Shown in pieces: positions 11,312-23,143 of a stretch of DNA of 64,000 nt. Origin of the DNA: Miscanthus floridulus (lineage: Eukaryota > Streptophyta > Magnoliopsida > Poales > Poaceae); the NCBI RefSeq assembly GCF_019320115.1, contig NC_089588.1:116532123-116596122 (forward strand). The letters run 5' to 3'. A program made the position numbers and the translations under genes. The stretch's first letter is position 1; the number at the start of each line of letters is the position of its first letter. The notes under the pieces are model-generated. The model saw only the letters and a program-made list of their open reading frames with translations, was not told the origin of the DNA and ran no database searches.

Positions 11312-11600
11312 CACAGATTGAAGAATGAGGGCAACCGAGTGTTCAGTGAGGCAGTATTTGCATCGCCCCACCGAGAGAACGAGAAAGAACTGTCAAGAAG
11401 AAAGATGTGGATCGAAACTGACCGGAGAGTTGAAACGTCGTTGAATCTCAGCTTCCACAACCCGCCCAGGGCGGCGATCAAGACCAGGGACATCCATGGA
11501 GCAGGATCAGATGAGGTGGCCATTATCAACGGAGACGACGAGGGCAGGAGGGAGAGGCGACATGGCTGGCTCTCTTGTAATAGGAGCTTGCATTCATAAA
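11312..11600 (-). other. likely 5' part of the LINE split by the CACTA
   Basis: The three bases after the CACTA (cac) repeat those before it, so this DNA was once joined to 4567 and should be the upstream part of the LINE. The minus strand has a frame (about 11529-11315) but I cannot match it to a known family. The outer edge is not defined. Confidence 0.4.
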
Positions 11601-12095
11601 GAAAGGGGAGTTGAGTTTGTCTTTAAAAAATCCTTTTCTTTAGGTAATGACTGAGGTGGCATTATTGTGTTTCACCGTCAAGGTCATCATTGACGTCTGG
11701 TGGTTCCACGGTCTCAACGGTGACGGCAGTAGTGCCAAAATTCAACCATGTCGCCTTGAGGGATGTGGGATGCCAAAGCCGTTGCACCAATTTCATATGC
11801 TAAATATTTTCGACTTCACGTAGCTAGCCACAACTCTCCGATGTCCGATGCTATCCGCATAAAATTATTTATGATTGGAGCAGAGATCTCCGCAAGCTGA
11901 ACGGCAATGGGGGTTTGCTTGAGAAATGGCGGAATTCATAATACTGGATTTTCCCATCAGCACTGTTTCGGTGATTCACAATAAAATGTTTCATCTATAA
12001 AAAAAAACAAAAATGCCGGCCAAGGCATTCACGCCGCGTGGGTTGCTGCTGTACCACCAAGCAGCACACAGCTTTCTGTCGCAATGGCCTGTAGC
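11601..12095. other. intergenic, nothing recognised
   Basis: No coding pattern, terminal repeat or RNA gene was seen. The short A-run at 11999-12009 is not convincing as a retroposon tail. Confidence 0.5.
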
Positions 12096-12792
12096 TAGGG
12101 CTATATATTGAGCCAGTTCGCCTCGGCTCGGCTCGGTTCAGCTCGAGCTGGCTTGTTAGGCTAACAAACCAGCTTGGCTCAGCTCATTAATATTGCGAGC
12201 TAGAGAGGCAGCTCAGCTCGGCTCGTTTAGCTCACGAGCTACTACAAAAAAAAATAGGACACACATATTTATAATGTTTATGCTACATTAATTTCAGAAG
12301 GTCAAGTCCACTATTATGCAACCATAAATGATTAATACACATCAGGTTCATCAAAAGTATCAACCATGCAACATAGTTGGTCTATCTAAGATCCATGCAG
12401 ATCAAGCATACTTACTAGTTGATTGCCACCACAGACTTAGGAAAGTCCACAAATTCAATATTAGCATCATCATCTTCTCCCTAGAAAATAATCCATAAAT
12501 CAACATTTAAGTACCACGACAATTATAAAATCAAAATCCATATGAAACAGCTAAAAATAAGGATTACATACTAATAGAATAGGTTGACATTTCTAGGTTA
12601 GCATCATCATCTTTTGAATTCATGGTCGTGGACTGATAGGCCTCAGCTCATGAGCAGCTCGCGAGCTGGCTCGTTAAAACAACGAGCTAGACTTCCAGCT
12701 CAGCTCGTGAAAACGTTAAAATGAGCAGAGCCGAGACGAGCCGGCTACGAGTTGAGCGAGTTGGCAAGCCGCGAGTATTTTGTCCGGCCCTA
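12096..12792. mobile_element. hAT-like miniature transposon
   Basis: The element begins TAGGGCtatat and ends with the complement of TAGGGCCGGACA. Its subterminal parts are rich in ggctcg/cgagc motifs running in opposite orientation at the two ends. The 8-bp flanks are cctgtagc (12088-12095) and gttgtagc (12793-12800), matching at 6 of 8 positions, as expected for an aged hAT target duplication. There is no transposase frame. The 697-bp interior is AT-rich. Confidence 0.7.
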
Positions 12793-13039
12793 GTTGTAGC
12801 AGCAATAGTGCTCAAGTAAAGTCTCAATGGACACTAGTGGGCCCCTCGAGTGCCTTGGTCTCATATTGCGGTGCTCGACTACGCCCACATGCGGCTGCGC
12901 GTGGCCACGTGCCTAGGCTTGCGCAGGCGGCTCGGCCGCATTAGGCGTTTAGCCGCTATGAGCACGACATATGCAACATCTGCGTTATAGGCGTTAGCCG
13001 CTACTTGGCGTGCCACCATCACTTCCCACGTCTCTTGAC

Positions 13040-13420
13040 TCTTCCAATAATATGAAACACTTGCAACATATGTATGAAACATATGCAAAATTGAGATAAA
13101 ACACTTGTAACTTGCAACATGAAAACACTTACTGCAACATAATACTGAAACAGCTGAAACATTTGGAACATACTGTTGCAACATATGTGTGAAACATATG
13201 CAACATCCAGATTAAAACGCTTGCAACATACGTATGTAATAGATGAAACATTTTGAACAAATATTTGAAACACTTGTAGCATGCCTCTGAAACACTTGAA
13301 ACATATGCAGCATGTGCAACATCCCGATCTATTTTTTCCAATATTCGTATGAAACACTTACAATATACATCTAAAAGTCTAAAAAAACTAAAACATACAC
13401 TTACAACATACGTTTTCATC
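13040..13420. repeat. degenerate array of gaaacacttgcaacat-like units
   Basis: Short units built from tgaaaca and tgcaacat recur about every 15-30 bases over 380 bp. I recall similar arrays dispersed in grass genomes but cannot assign a transposon class. The open frames here are produced by the repeat itself. The stretch 12801-13039 before it is GC-rich and unassigned. Confidence 0.55.
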
Positions 13421-14256
13421 GCAATATCTCCTTGCTGTGGTCACGCGTCGCGGCGACCACAGCATCGACAACGGCCACGACCTTCTTGTGAGGAGCGATG
13501 GCGTCGGCAGCACCTCGGTGCGCGCGGGGGACAGGGCACAGCGCGCGGCGAGCTGGAGCTGGCGCGGCGGGGGATGGAGCGCGGCGCGGCAATGGAGGGG
13601 CGTAGCACGGGATGGGGGTGTGGCGTGGGACGGGGTGTGCAGCGGGGAAGACGATAGCAGCAAGCGCACGGTGTAGCAGCACGCGATGGACGAGCACGGG
13701 AGTGAGAAATATTTTTGAGAGAGACAGGGAGACGCAAGCATGTCTGTTGGGCTGGTAGCGCACAGCCCAGAAAACAATGTCCGGACGGACGGGCATACGT
13801 ATGGAAAGATGTATGCAGGCAGAGGGCTGATCAAGATATAACTTCATGAAATTTGGTGCAAGTGACAACCGAGAGATTGCAAATTTCAAAGAGTAGCGTT
13901 CAAGCAAACTTAACTATTTAAGGAACTCGGAACGTACGAATTTCATAAAAAATTTATAGAAATCAGTTTATTTTCAAAGAAAGAACTTAGGAAAAACAAA
14001 ATAAAAGTGTCGCATTCCAAATTAAGGAGCCTCATTGGAGCATCAAGAAATCATATAATTTATATTTTAGTTCTATATATAGTCGGCATATACATGCATG
14101 AATGCTTAAAATACGAAATGTATATACAAACCACAGTGCACACACGTACGTATGTATATGTATTTGTTATGTTTCACTTTACCTTTGGCACACTTGTTAC
14201 ACCTTTCATCGGTGAGGATACAAATATTTAATCTTTATTTTGTAGGAAGAATATAA
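13421..14256. other. GC-rich then AT-rich spacer, no gene seen
   Basis: 13437-13700 is strongly GC-rich with overlapping open frames in several directions and no protein pattern that I recognise. 13860-14256 is AT-rich. It may be the rest of the dispersed repeat to its left. Confidence 0.4.
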
Positions 14257-15609
14257 TTAACTAATGGCATGTAGTTGTACATTGACATCGCCTGAAAGGG
14301 ACTTGTATTCATCACTAGATAAGCTGAGTTCACTAAGCTTTATGCATGAACTGGCGATGGTAGCAAGCGGTGGCTGTGTGTGAGAGCCTCGTAGAAGGCT
14401 CGTCGCAATCGCCCTGTATACAGTTTCTGGAGGATGCAGGCCATCCCACGATCCATACGTTTCTGGGTTATGACATAATTTGTATTTTCCGCGTCCACAT
14501 GTTACACCTTGGGATACACCATAGCGTCCTTCTCCGCCACAGCACGCCACAAAGGGATATTTGATTCCTGAACCTCAGTGTAAACAATAAAACAAATTTG
14601 TAGCTAGGTAACGGGTGCAATTATCTTAATTTCTATCTAAGGTTCTGAACAGTAGCCATTGACACCGACTAATTTATTCAACCTCGAGCTTAATGCAAGT
14701 GGTATGGTGCTAATACTATACATATCATATATAATTGCATCAAGGATGCTATAAGATAAAACTTTCAGATTACTTTGGTCTTTTTGATCCATTAGCACTA
14801 AAAATTAGCGAGTAAAATTGCTATTAGTGGATCCAAACAAACATGCTAATTATTAGCTGGAGGGCTGCTAACTATTAGTTCCATTAACAGGATTGGACTT
14901 GCTAATAGGTGCTAATAGTTCATACATGTCTTCTACTCACTATCCAACCACCTATTAGCAGGTGGATCCAAACAGGCCCCGCTAAAAATTAGCTATCTAT
15001 TGGTCTCTTCGCTTTATTTCTACTATGAAAGGTTAGAGCAAGAACAAACTGAATTGTTATCACTTATCAGTGTAGTAGCATGTTGTGAGGTGAGTGTATC
15101 ATCTCTAATTTCACTCTATGACATGATGAGAATAATAAATGCATGCATCTACAAAGATATGATGAGATCAATGTATGTATTTTAAAATCATCTACTGTTT
15201 CTCAGTTGGTTGCACTACTTAAAACATTTGTAGAGGCAGTTAATGATTTTAGAGGCCAAACACCGCGTGTGTGAGTATCTGTACTATATGTTCTTCAAAA
15301 AATGTAAATAAAATATATAAGTTAGAACTCACCATGTTCTTTCGGGGAAACAAAAATGTCCATAGCGGCTCCGTAGTAATCAGCATAGATGATGGTCACG
15401 CTGGGATGGAGCTTACGCAACTTCTCCAATTCCTCGATGAGAAGCTTGTTGTGGTACCGTGCAAACTCATTCAGCCGTTTAATGCAACCAGTCTTTGGCT
15501 CGTAATCTTCTTCCTTGTCTCCCTGGAATGCCAACAGATACTTTGGGAGGCACCCAATAGGGAAATTCCCTGGAACAACTAGAGTCTTGGCTCCTAGCCC
15601 GATCAACTC
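14257..15609 (-). pseudogene. C-terminal remnant of a GDSL esterase/lipase gene
   Basis: Two minus-strand exons join in frame: 15609-15333 and 14567-14257, with acceptor TGCAG before the first, donor CATG/GTGAG after it, and acceptor TTCAG before the second. The first encodes LGAKTLVVPGNFPIGCLPKY and later IYADYYGAAMDI. The second encodes FVACCGGEGRYGV and YGSWDGLHPPETVYRAIA, which holds the catalytic Asp-x-x-His of block V, and ends at a TAA. These are the later blocks of plant GDSL (SGNH) hydrolases, secreted esterases. The exons bearing the GDS nucleophile and the GxND block are not found in the 1 kb upstream, which holds MITEs instead. Both exons are open, so the loss of the 5' part may be fairly recent. 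The intron contains a MITE. Confidence 0.8.
14786..15010. mobile_element. MITE remnant in the GDSL intron
   Basis: Repeated blocks gatccattagcactaaaaattag, gtggatccaaac and their complements, with gtggatccaaacaggcc near the right end, match the style of grass MITEs with TTTGGATCC ends. A related sequence lies at 59492-59783. Exact ends and target duplication are not resolved. Confidence 0.5.
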
Positions 15610-15680
15610 CTGCAAAAATTGGATGCATTTGCACTGCCATATCTGTACAATCTTAGTGTTAATTAATGACGGATACATGG

Positions 15681-15804
15681 CCCCGTTCGCTTGTCTTAAA
15701 AATGGCTTGTTCGGCTTCTTTTTTCAGCCGGAACATTGTTTTTCTCTCACAACAATTCAGCCGGAACAGTGTTTTTCAGCCAAGTTTCAGACCAGCGAAC
15801 GGGG
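15681..15804. mobile_element. fold-back MITE (ccccgttcgct ends)
   Basis: The left end ccccgttcgcttgtctt and the right end, read as its complement ccccgttcgctggtct, pair over much of the 124-bp element, with internal cagccggaaca repeats. No clear target duplication is seen. Confidence 0.65.
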
Positions 15805-16713
15805 AGTAGTGTAGTTATTTCTTTACTATGTCAAATTTCTCTCATCTATGGTGTTCTGTCCAACAATGCAGAGTCTTGACTCATGCTGTGTTATTTATAA
15901 TAACATCTTATTGTCCTGCCCTGAAGATTGTTTCAAAGAAGCCACCTTGTCTTGCTTGATCTATGATTTGTTTCAGATAAATCAATTTGGTAGACATGAT
16001 TGCATCAGCTTCACAAGATTGACACTTGTGGCTGGTTTATTTTTACTGCACATGTTTGAATAACTAATCTCCTGTACCCTTGTTTGAAATTGAAAATCAC
16101 TATATTATATTTTAGTTAGGCACGTGCGTGTCGCATGTGCATGTCTACTAGTATTACTAAAAACATGAAGCATAGTAGCATACCAACAAGAATTTCTCCA
16201 TCAGACTTGTAATAATCATATCTTAGGGCCTGTTTGTATGGACTAGGACTAGTCATTAGCTAGAACTAGTGATTAACTGACTAGTGGTTAGCTGACTATA
16301 TATGATTAGTTCAACCCTGTTTGGATCCACAGGCTAATAAGTAGGACTATCTCGTTCCAAAGACTGTTATACCCCTATGTTCGACAAACTCCAACTATGC
16401 CACTGCTTCACGTCATTCGCTGGGTTAATAATCATTAAAAGATCACTCGAACTATGCAAATCACTCGAACTATGCCATATACGCACAAACTCCATCTAGA
16501 AAAATGATGATTTATTCACCAATGGAGAGTCATCGTATGCAGCAACCTGAAGCAGGAGGCTACTGCAGGAGGGTGGCTACATGGCGGCCAGGCAACGGCT
16601 CGGCTGCTCCTTGCGCTGGTTTGGATGCGCCGCCGGCACACGACTACACGTGACTGCAGATCCGGGCGACTGCACGCGTGCATCTCCTTGCACTCGTTTG
16701 GATGCGCCACGGG
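15805..16713. other. intergenic with another MITE-like end
   Basis: 16226-16345 begins agggcctgtttg and contains ccctgtttggatcc, again MITE-like with alternating gactagt/actagtc motifs, but its ends are unclear. The remainder shows no gene. The segment 16540-16710 contains two copies of tttggatgcgcc. Confidence 0.45.
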
Positions 16714-17332
16714 CACTACTACAAGATTGATTTTGCGTGGCATTGCACTTTAATTAACGGAGGCGGTCACAAAATCCAACCGCCTCTGAAAATACCGGAC
16801 GATTTAACAGGAGGCTGGTGTTTTTATTTACGGAGGCGGTCACTTTTGCCCGTCTCGTAAAATCGATTATGACCGCTTCCGTAAATCGATTTATGGAGGC
16901 GGACGTCTTAACACAACCGCCTTAAAAAAGTCTATTTTCGGTGGCGGTCATCTTAAAACGTCATTCTATGTAAATCTATTTTTGGAGACAGGCACACTAT
17001 AAGGCCCACCTCCAAAAATACAGGCCCAGCCTAGTCCGATTTTTCGCTCGGACTATATATACTCAGCCTAGCCCAAAAATACCGCTTCCGTAAATCGATT
17101 TATGGAGGCGGATCGATGACGGCGACGCGAGGCCGCCCAGATCTAGGCGCATGCAGCCCAAATCCAGGGCCATGCGGGTTTTGTCTTTTTTTATTTTTAT
17201 CAATTTACGGAGGCGGGCAAAGCGACCACCTTCATTATTCCGCATTTACCGTGACCTTTGATTGGAGGTGGTTGCAATGCCCGCCTCCAAAAATCAAAAA
17301 CGACCGCCTCCATTAAGTTTTATGTAGTAGTG
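16714..17332. mobile_element. small non-autonomous CACTA
   Basis: It starts CACTACTACAAGATTGATTT and ends with the complement of CACTACTACATAAAACTTAA. Flanking triplets are ggg and tgg, two of three matching. The inside is filled with ggaggcggtca and tgaccgcctcc units, which act as subterminal repeats. There is no transposase frame in 619 bp. Confidence 0.8.
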
Positions 17333-18029
17333 TGGCTACATCGCCGAGGGGCACTCAAATCCTCCTTGCGCTTGGTCGATGGGCAGTCGTGTGTGCTCGC
17401 TCGCCGTCAATTCTTCGGTGCAGTGGTTCGGACCGGTGGTCGGCAGAGGTTCAAGGCATGGAGGCGCTAACTTCACTCAACTTCACTGACAAGATGCTAA
17501 CAAACCCCCAGCAACTCATAACCTAATCTGCCTTAGCAACTAGTGGACTCTGACCCCTTCTTCCGGATGGGTTGCTTGCCAATGGAAGTGTCTGCAACAC
17601 TTGCATCCTCCTTGCTCATTCTTGAGCTAGAATGAGGGATAAGTTGGCTTGAACTCCTCCAATGGACCCCAGGTGGAATCGGCAGGAGAAACGACAATAG
17701 AATGTAGCTTGACTTCTATTTCTTACATTTGTAGCACTGCAGCTTCGCTCTTCTGACTTTATTTTGCAAGACAACTAGAATGTAGTTTATGATTGATTTG
17801 TTGAACATTATACTATCTGATGTAGTACAATTTTAAGATGTGATTATTTGTACCAAGACTACTGAGTGCAACATTTACCGCTTGTGTGGATGCATGATTA
17901 AATGATGATTATTAGATTATGTGTATCAAGACTACAAAGTGTGACATTTAGGATGCATGATTAAATGAGCTATGGATCACTGATTTGAATGGTTAAATGA
18001 TGGTTTCTGGATATGCAGAATTAGGTTTC
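17333..18029. other. intergenic, nothing firm
   Basis: No protein pattern or terminal repeat was found. The right part may be the 3' non-coding region of the minus-strand Gypsy pol that ends near 18030. Confidence 0.4.
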
Positions 18030-19959
18030 CCTGATGGTTCTGGATTGTGTTGGGAGCTGCGCCATTGAAGTTCTTGAGGAACACCACATGGAACACATTA
18101 TGGATGTGGCTGTGGCGGGCAGCTAGAGCCAATAGGTGACGAAATCAATGCGCTTGAGCACGTTTAACAACACATAGAACCTTGGCGCCAGCTTCCTGTT
18201 TTGATGATCCTTGATGGTGGACATGTCGCGCTGGTGTAGGCGAAGCTCGCCGCAGTCCCCAACCTCAAATGACACCTCCCGGTGGGCACCATCGTGGGAC
18301 TGCTTCATGATGTTCTGGGCCTAGAGTAGGCGTTCCCTGAAGTCATCTAGGAATGCATCCCAATCTGTCAACTACTTGTTAAGGGCAGCCACACACGTGA
18401 GGCCAACTAGTTGGATGCCAGGGTCAGTGGAGGAGGGCCATAAACCACTTCAAATGGCCAGGCGAAGAGAGTTGTCTGGAATCATAAGTTGTAGGAGAAC
18501 TCGGCCCAGGGTAGCCACCGCAGCCAACTCCGTGGGCGATCAACCATGAAGCAACGCAAGTAGATGCCAAGAATGTGGTTGGTGTCCTATGACAAGCCGT
18601 CCATTTTTGAATGGAACACATAGCTCAGGAGGAGTGCGACAGCAGATAGGTGGAAGAGCTCGATCCACAAGGAGCTAGTAAACACCGGGTTGCTTCTAAT
18701 GATGGAGCATGGGATCCTATGGAGCAGCACCATATATATGGTTGAAAGGCATGGGCGACTGATGTCACGTTGTAGGGGTGGCCGCGAGCGATGAAGTGCA
18801 CATACTTGGAGAAGCATTATTAGATGAAGTGCATCGCAAAATCAGCCCAGAAGGAGTGGGGCATGTCCAGCGGCTGCAGCAGGCCCGCGGGATGGAGGTG
18901 TTTGATCTTGTTGTGCTGGCAGCCGGAGCCCCCTTGCACAAAGTCTGCACCCACCTGCTAGCATGCAGGCAATAGAATGAGTCACACATGTGGTGGAGTG
19001 TCTTCTACAACCCCTCAAGGTCGGCACCATATGGACCATGGCAAGTAGTTGTGGCCACAACCCAGAGAAATCCGGGACGAAGATGCGGTTGCAGTGCAGC
19101 ATGAAGCCATCGACCATAGACCAAGCTTCCCCAGCAAGGTCTTGATTGATCTGTTGCTTTTAGGTGACATTGTCCGGCAAGGTGTCTGCCTCCGCTCAAA
19201 AGTGAGTGAATAGGTCGAAGTCGGGTTGGGAGAGGACACTAGCAGGGCATGAGCGGCCGCATTCTGCAAGCCCGGCTTGAACTCTACCACGAAGTCATAC
19301 CCAATGAGCTTACACTCACCCAGGTGTGCTGCAGATAGTGGAGCAGCATTGGTCCAGGAGGAACTTGAGGGCAAGTGGTTGGTACAGATCGTGAATGGCC
19401 AGACACAAACGTATGGCCTCTAGTGCCGTACAGCCTTCACCAGGCTAAATTTGGCGTGCTAGGGTGCCACAGACGGACTAAAGAAGGCGATTGGGCCAGT
19501 GACTTTATGCATGAATGCGCCGAAGCCGATGCCCATGGAGTAGATGACGAATAGAGCCATGAAATCTGACAACTGCAGCACCAACCCAGAGTTGAGGACC
19601 TCAAAAGTTGTAGTCAGTGCATTAGTCCACAGAAAGGCATCACACTTGAGGAGGGAGTGCCGTCAGCAGCTTGGCGATGACGTCGTAGTTGTTGATGAAG
19701 CGGAAGTAGTAGCCCATGAGGCCGAGGAAGCCACAATGTACGTAGAGAGTCCATGCATGACATCAGCCAGGACTGCACAGCATCAACTCAGGCCGAGTCC
19801 ATGGGCATGACATCCTACGAGATGAAGTGGCCGAGGTACTCCACCTAGCGGTCAACAAATGAACATTGGTGTGCTTCAGGAACAAGTTGTGCTCACGCAG
19901 GATGCTGAACATTGCATGGATGTGCCGTAGATGTTCTGAGGGACATATTATAGATAAAT
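18030..19959 (-). pseudogene. decayed Gypsy pol, downstream half, minus strand
   Basis: Read on the minus strand from 19959: EHLRHIHAMFSILREHNLF (reverse transcriptase thumb side), then a segment with LIGYDFVVEFKPG (end of RNase H, about 19300), and near 18300 MKQSHDGAHREVSFEVGD with NRKLAPRFY (integrase C-terminal part). Between about 18110 and 18040 another frame fits the HNVFHVVFLKK motif of Gypsy polyproteins. Frames shift often and stops are frequent. Its upstream half is 32173-32504. The two were one gene before the plus-strand Gypsy 19960-32172 inserted. Confidence 0.75.
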
Positions 19960-22951
19960 TGTAACACCCAAAATTTTTCATTCTTTTAAAATAAGTAAAT
20001 TTGATTTAATTATGTTATTAAGTGTGCAATCAATTATAGGAAATTAATAATTTTTGGGGAATTAAAATCAATTATAAGATTAGAAACTTTTGATGCATAC
20101 ATGCTGCTGCAATATTTATTCATGTGATGATTGTTCTTGAATTAGAGTTCAAATGAATTCAAAAATTATTTGAAAATGCTTTTGGAAAATTTGTTTGGAA
20201 AATAAAAAGGAAAAATGATTTATTCTTTTCTCCTCTCCTTCCTCACTTTCGGCCCACATGGCCTTTTTCCTTTCCTGCGGCCCGTTCGCCCTTCCCCCTC
20301 CCCTTTCCCCACTCGGCCCGGCACCGCTGGCCCAGCCGCGCGCTTTGCTCGGCCCAGCAAGCCCCGCCGGCCCACTCAGGCGCCAGCCGTTGCCGCGCGC
20401 CTGCGCCCCGCGCCCAGCCGCTGACCGCCTGGCCCCACCTGTCGGCGCCGTCTCCCTCCTTCCGAAACCGCCGCGCCAGTCAAGCCGCAACCGCCGCCCA
20501 CGCCCATGTCGCGCGTCGTGGGAGCGCCCTCCCCGCGCCCCGGCCTCTTTTTAAGCGATGCCGAGCCCCCGCGTGTCTCTCTCTCGCTCCCCGCTCCAAT
20601 TTCTCCCTCGCTCACACTTCGGAGGCCGCCACCGTCGCACGGAAAAGCCCCGCCGTCCACCGAGATCGGAACCGCCGTGACCCGTCTTCCCCGAGCCATC
20701 TCCGACCCATTTCTTCCCCGCGGTGAGACCCCCATGCTCTCCTCTCTCTCCCCGACCTTCTCCTTTGGCGTTTGATGGCTTGTATGGCCGTTTTGCGTGT
20801 GGCCGGGAAGCTCTTGGCCGTCGGCCATGGCGGCCGCCGCTTCAACCTTCCCCTCCGGTCACCTTTTTGGCCTAGCCGTGATCCCCTGCTCCTCCGCATC
20901 TTTCCGGTGCTTTCGAATATGCTTTACATGGACCGTGGCCCCCCTAACCGAGCTCACCGGTGAGACTTCGCCGCCGGCCATGGCGCCTGGCCGCCTGGGG
21001 CACTGTTCCGGCCAGCCCCCCCCCCCCCCCCCTTGTTCTCCCTCCTCGGTTTATTCTCAACCGCCCATCGCGAGATCAACGGCCAGCATTAGAAGTTACC
21101 CCCTTCGCGTGGCTGTTTTGCAAAAGAGTCCCTGGACTTTTCTAAGTCCTAACCCACAGTCCAAAGCGTATTTCCCCGAATGCGCAATCTCGATTGGAAA
21201 GCGTAAACTCCACGGCTTAAGTCAAAAATACATTTTCAGTATTTACAGAAATGCCATTTGAACTGTTTCGCTTATAAAATTGTCGTTTTAGCTCCGAATT
21301 GATCCATTCAAATCGCGTTAGCTTCGTAATTTCATAAGCTACATGTTGGAGCTACTGTTAGTCAAGTTTGGAACTTTTTAATTTCATGATTAGATTTAAT
21401 TAAATATATGGCTATAGGAAAACCCGTTTAAATCATAACTTTCACATTTTAGCTCCGTTTTTCGTGAACTTCGCGTTGACGTGATCGTAGCGAGACGTAG
21501 ATTAGTTTTACAAACATTTTATCTTGATTTCAATACTGTTGGTGTACTGTTCTAATGATAGGAATGTTTGCTTTGCATGAATGCTTTTGGAATGTTGTAT
21601 GTTGCTGTGTTGGTCGCGTTCAGATGGTGTGGAAAACGTTGGAGACCAAGAACTCTTCGACGACCAGCAGGACCAGCACGAGTTTGTGAACCAAGGCAAG
21701 TATAGCATGGGCCTTCCTTGATGTCCTATTTCACTTTAATCAATTACTCATTTGCATGTGTCTAATTTTGATACCCGTAAGGACATCCTAGTGATTGTTT
21801 ATCCAGTTCCTTGTCTCCTATGGGTTAAATGCATATGGGTAGATTGCCAGTGCTCTAACTGAACTTGATATACATGTTGATGAATGATACTATGGAATAA
21901 AGTGAGTAACATGATTTATAACAACTGTTCCATAGGGCGAAAGTGCAAATGACCTTTGTTCATGTTGCTCCCGGCCCTCCATAAGGACTTATCTATCGGC
22001 AAAAGCTGGGACTGACAGTGCAACCGGGAGAGTCATATGGCTCTGACTTTAGCTCAGTAATAGGATCTTTCCTAGCTAGTTAGAGGTTACCTTTTTGACG
22101 CAAATGGGGCTTGCCACTTTGGGTATAGGGTTGCCTCTGTTCCTATGAGTATAGCCGCGATGGATATGTGCCATAGGAAAGGGGGGTTCCTACATCTGCC
22201 TGCCAAGGAAACCTAGTGGCCCTAACTTGTTAGGGAAACCTATGAAATGGCTTCATAGTGTACCCTGCCCGCTCACCTTGGTAGTGACATGGGAGTAATT
22301 AACCCGGGCATATGGGGATCACGACTCGCGGTGAATGTGCACCACCTCTGCAGATGGTAACAAACTGTTATAACAGCCGTGCTCACGGTTACGAGCGGCC
22401 CAGAAAACTCACAGAATAACTAGATACTTGATGATGATCTTATAAAGTTGTTTAATGATGATATATGGTACACATGACTCTGATATATGTTCTTATGGGA
22501 ATTAAATGGGAGCTTAAGCAAAACTTGATAATACTTGAGAATAAAAGTTTGACCTATTAAAAATGCTAACTGCAGTAAACCAGAGTCTATCTTTTTTGAG
22601 CTTCATAACCCCATGTTAGCTTGCTAAGTACGGAATGTACTTACACTTGTTTATTTTCTTTACTTGGATAAAAATCCCGGATGGGTAACAGATGACAGCG
22701 GGTATGAGGATTTCCCGGAGGATTATTAGGCTTATGGTCAACCAGTTGACCTTCCCTGTGATGACGCCCACGAGAATTTATTATCTTTTTATCTTTCCGC
22801 TGTGGTGTATAAGACTAAGTTTTATTATAACTCTGATGTATGAGACACCGTGATGGTACTATATGTAATTTGTCAGCTTGTGTGTGTGATTGATTCCTGG
22901 GCACACACGAGTTTTGTGCATTCAATTTTATCCTTAAAATTGGGTGTGACA
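19960..22951 (+). repeat. 5' LTR of the full-length Gypsy
   Basis: 2992 bp, starting TGTAACACCC and ending TGTGACA. By eye, the first 817 bases differ from the 3' LTR at about 25 positions, 21 of them transitions, plus a one-base indel. Most lie in the GC-rich part after 20220. A C-run of 17 at about 21016 is 21 in the other LTR. Open frames inside are not genes. Confidence 0.9.
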
Positions 22952-22954
22952 AAT

Positions 22955-22966
22955 TGGTATCAGAGC
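22955..22966 (+). other. primer binding site (initiator tRNA-Met)
   Basis: tggtatcagagc, three bases after the LTR, matches the complement of the 3' end of plant initiator methionine tRNA, the usual primer for this group. Confidence 0.85.
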
Positions 22967-23143
22967 CGTGTTGACTGTAGGACGCAAACCTAGTTAGAAA
23001 AAGGTCGTTTTAGCATCTTTGCTCCTCTGGTTTCTTGCTTACTGACTTATTCTTGTTATTTTATTAAAACATTTATGCTTTTCATACCTTAATCTATTAT
23101 TTAAAATTGTTGATTCTAATTTTATCTCACTTTAAATCTATAG

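Noticed and set aside
13388..13907. Long minus-strand frames of 98-163 codons
   Set aside because: Three overlapping frames in one GC-rich stretch, no domain, next to a dispersed repeat.
20149..21261. Many overlapping GC-rich open frames in the Gypsy LTRs (also 29366-30366)
   Set aside because: Present in both LTRs, in both directions, with no domain. Open only because of GC content.
22955..22972. Short tRNA-like sequence
   Set aside because: It is only the complement of the tRNA-Met 3' end, a retrotransposon primer site (also at 35769). No tRNA gene fold.
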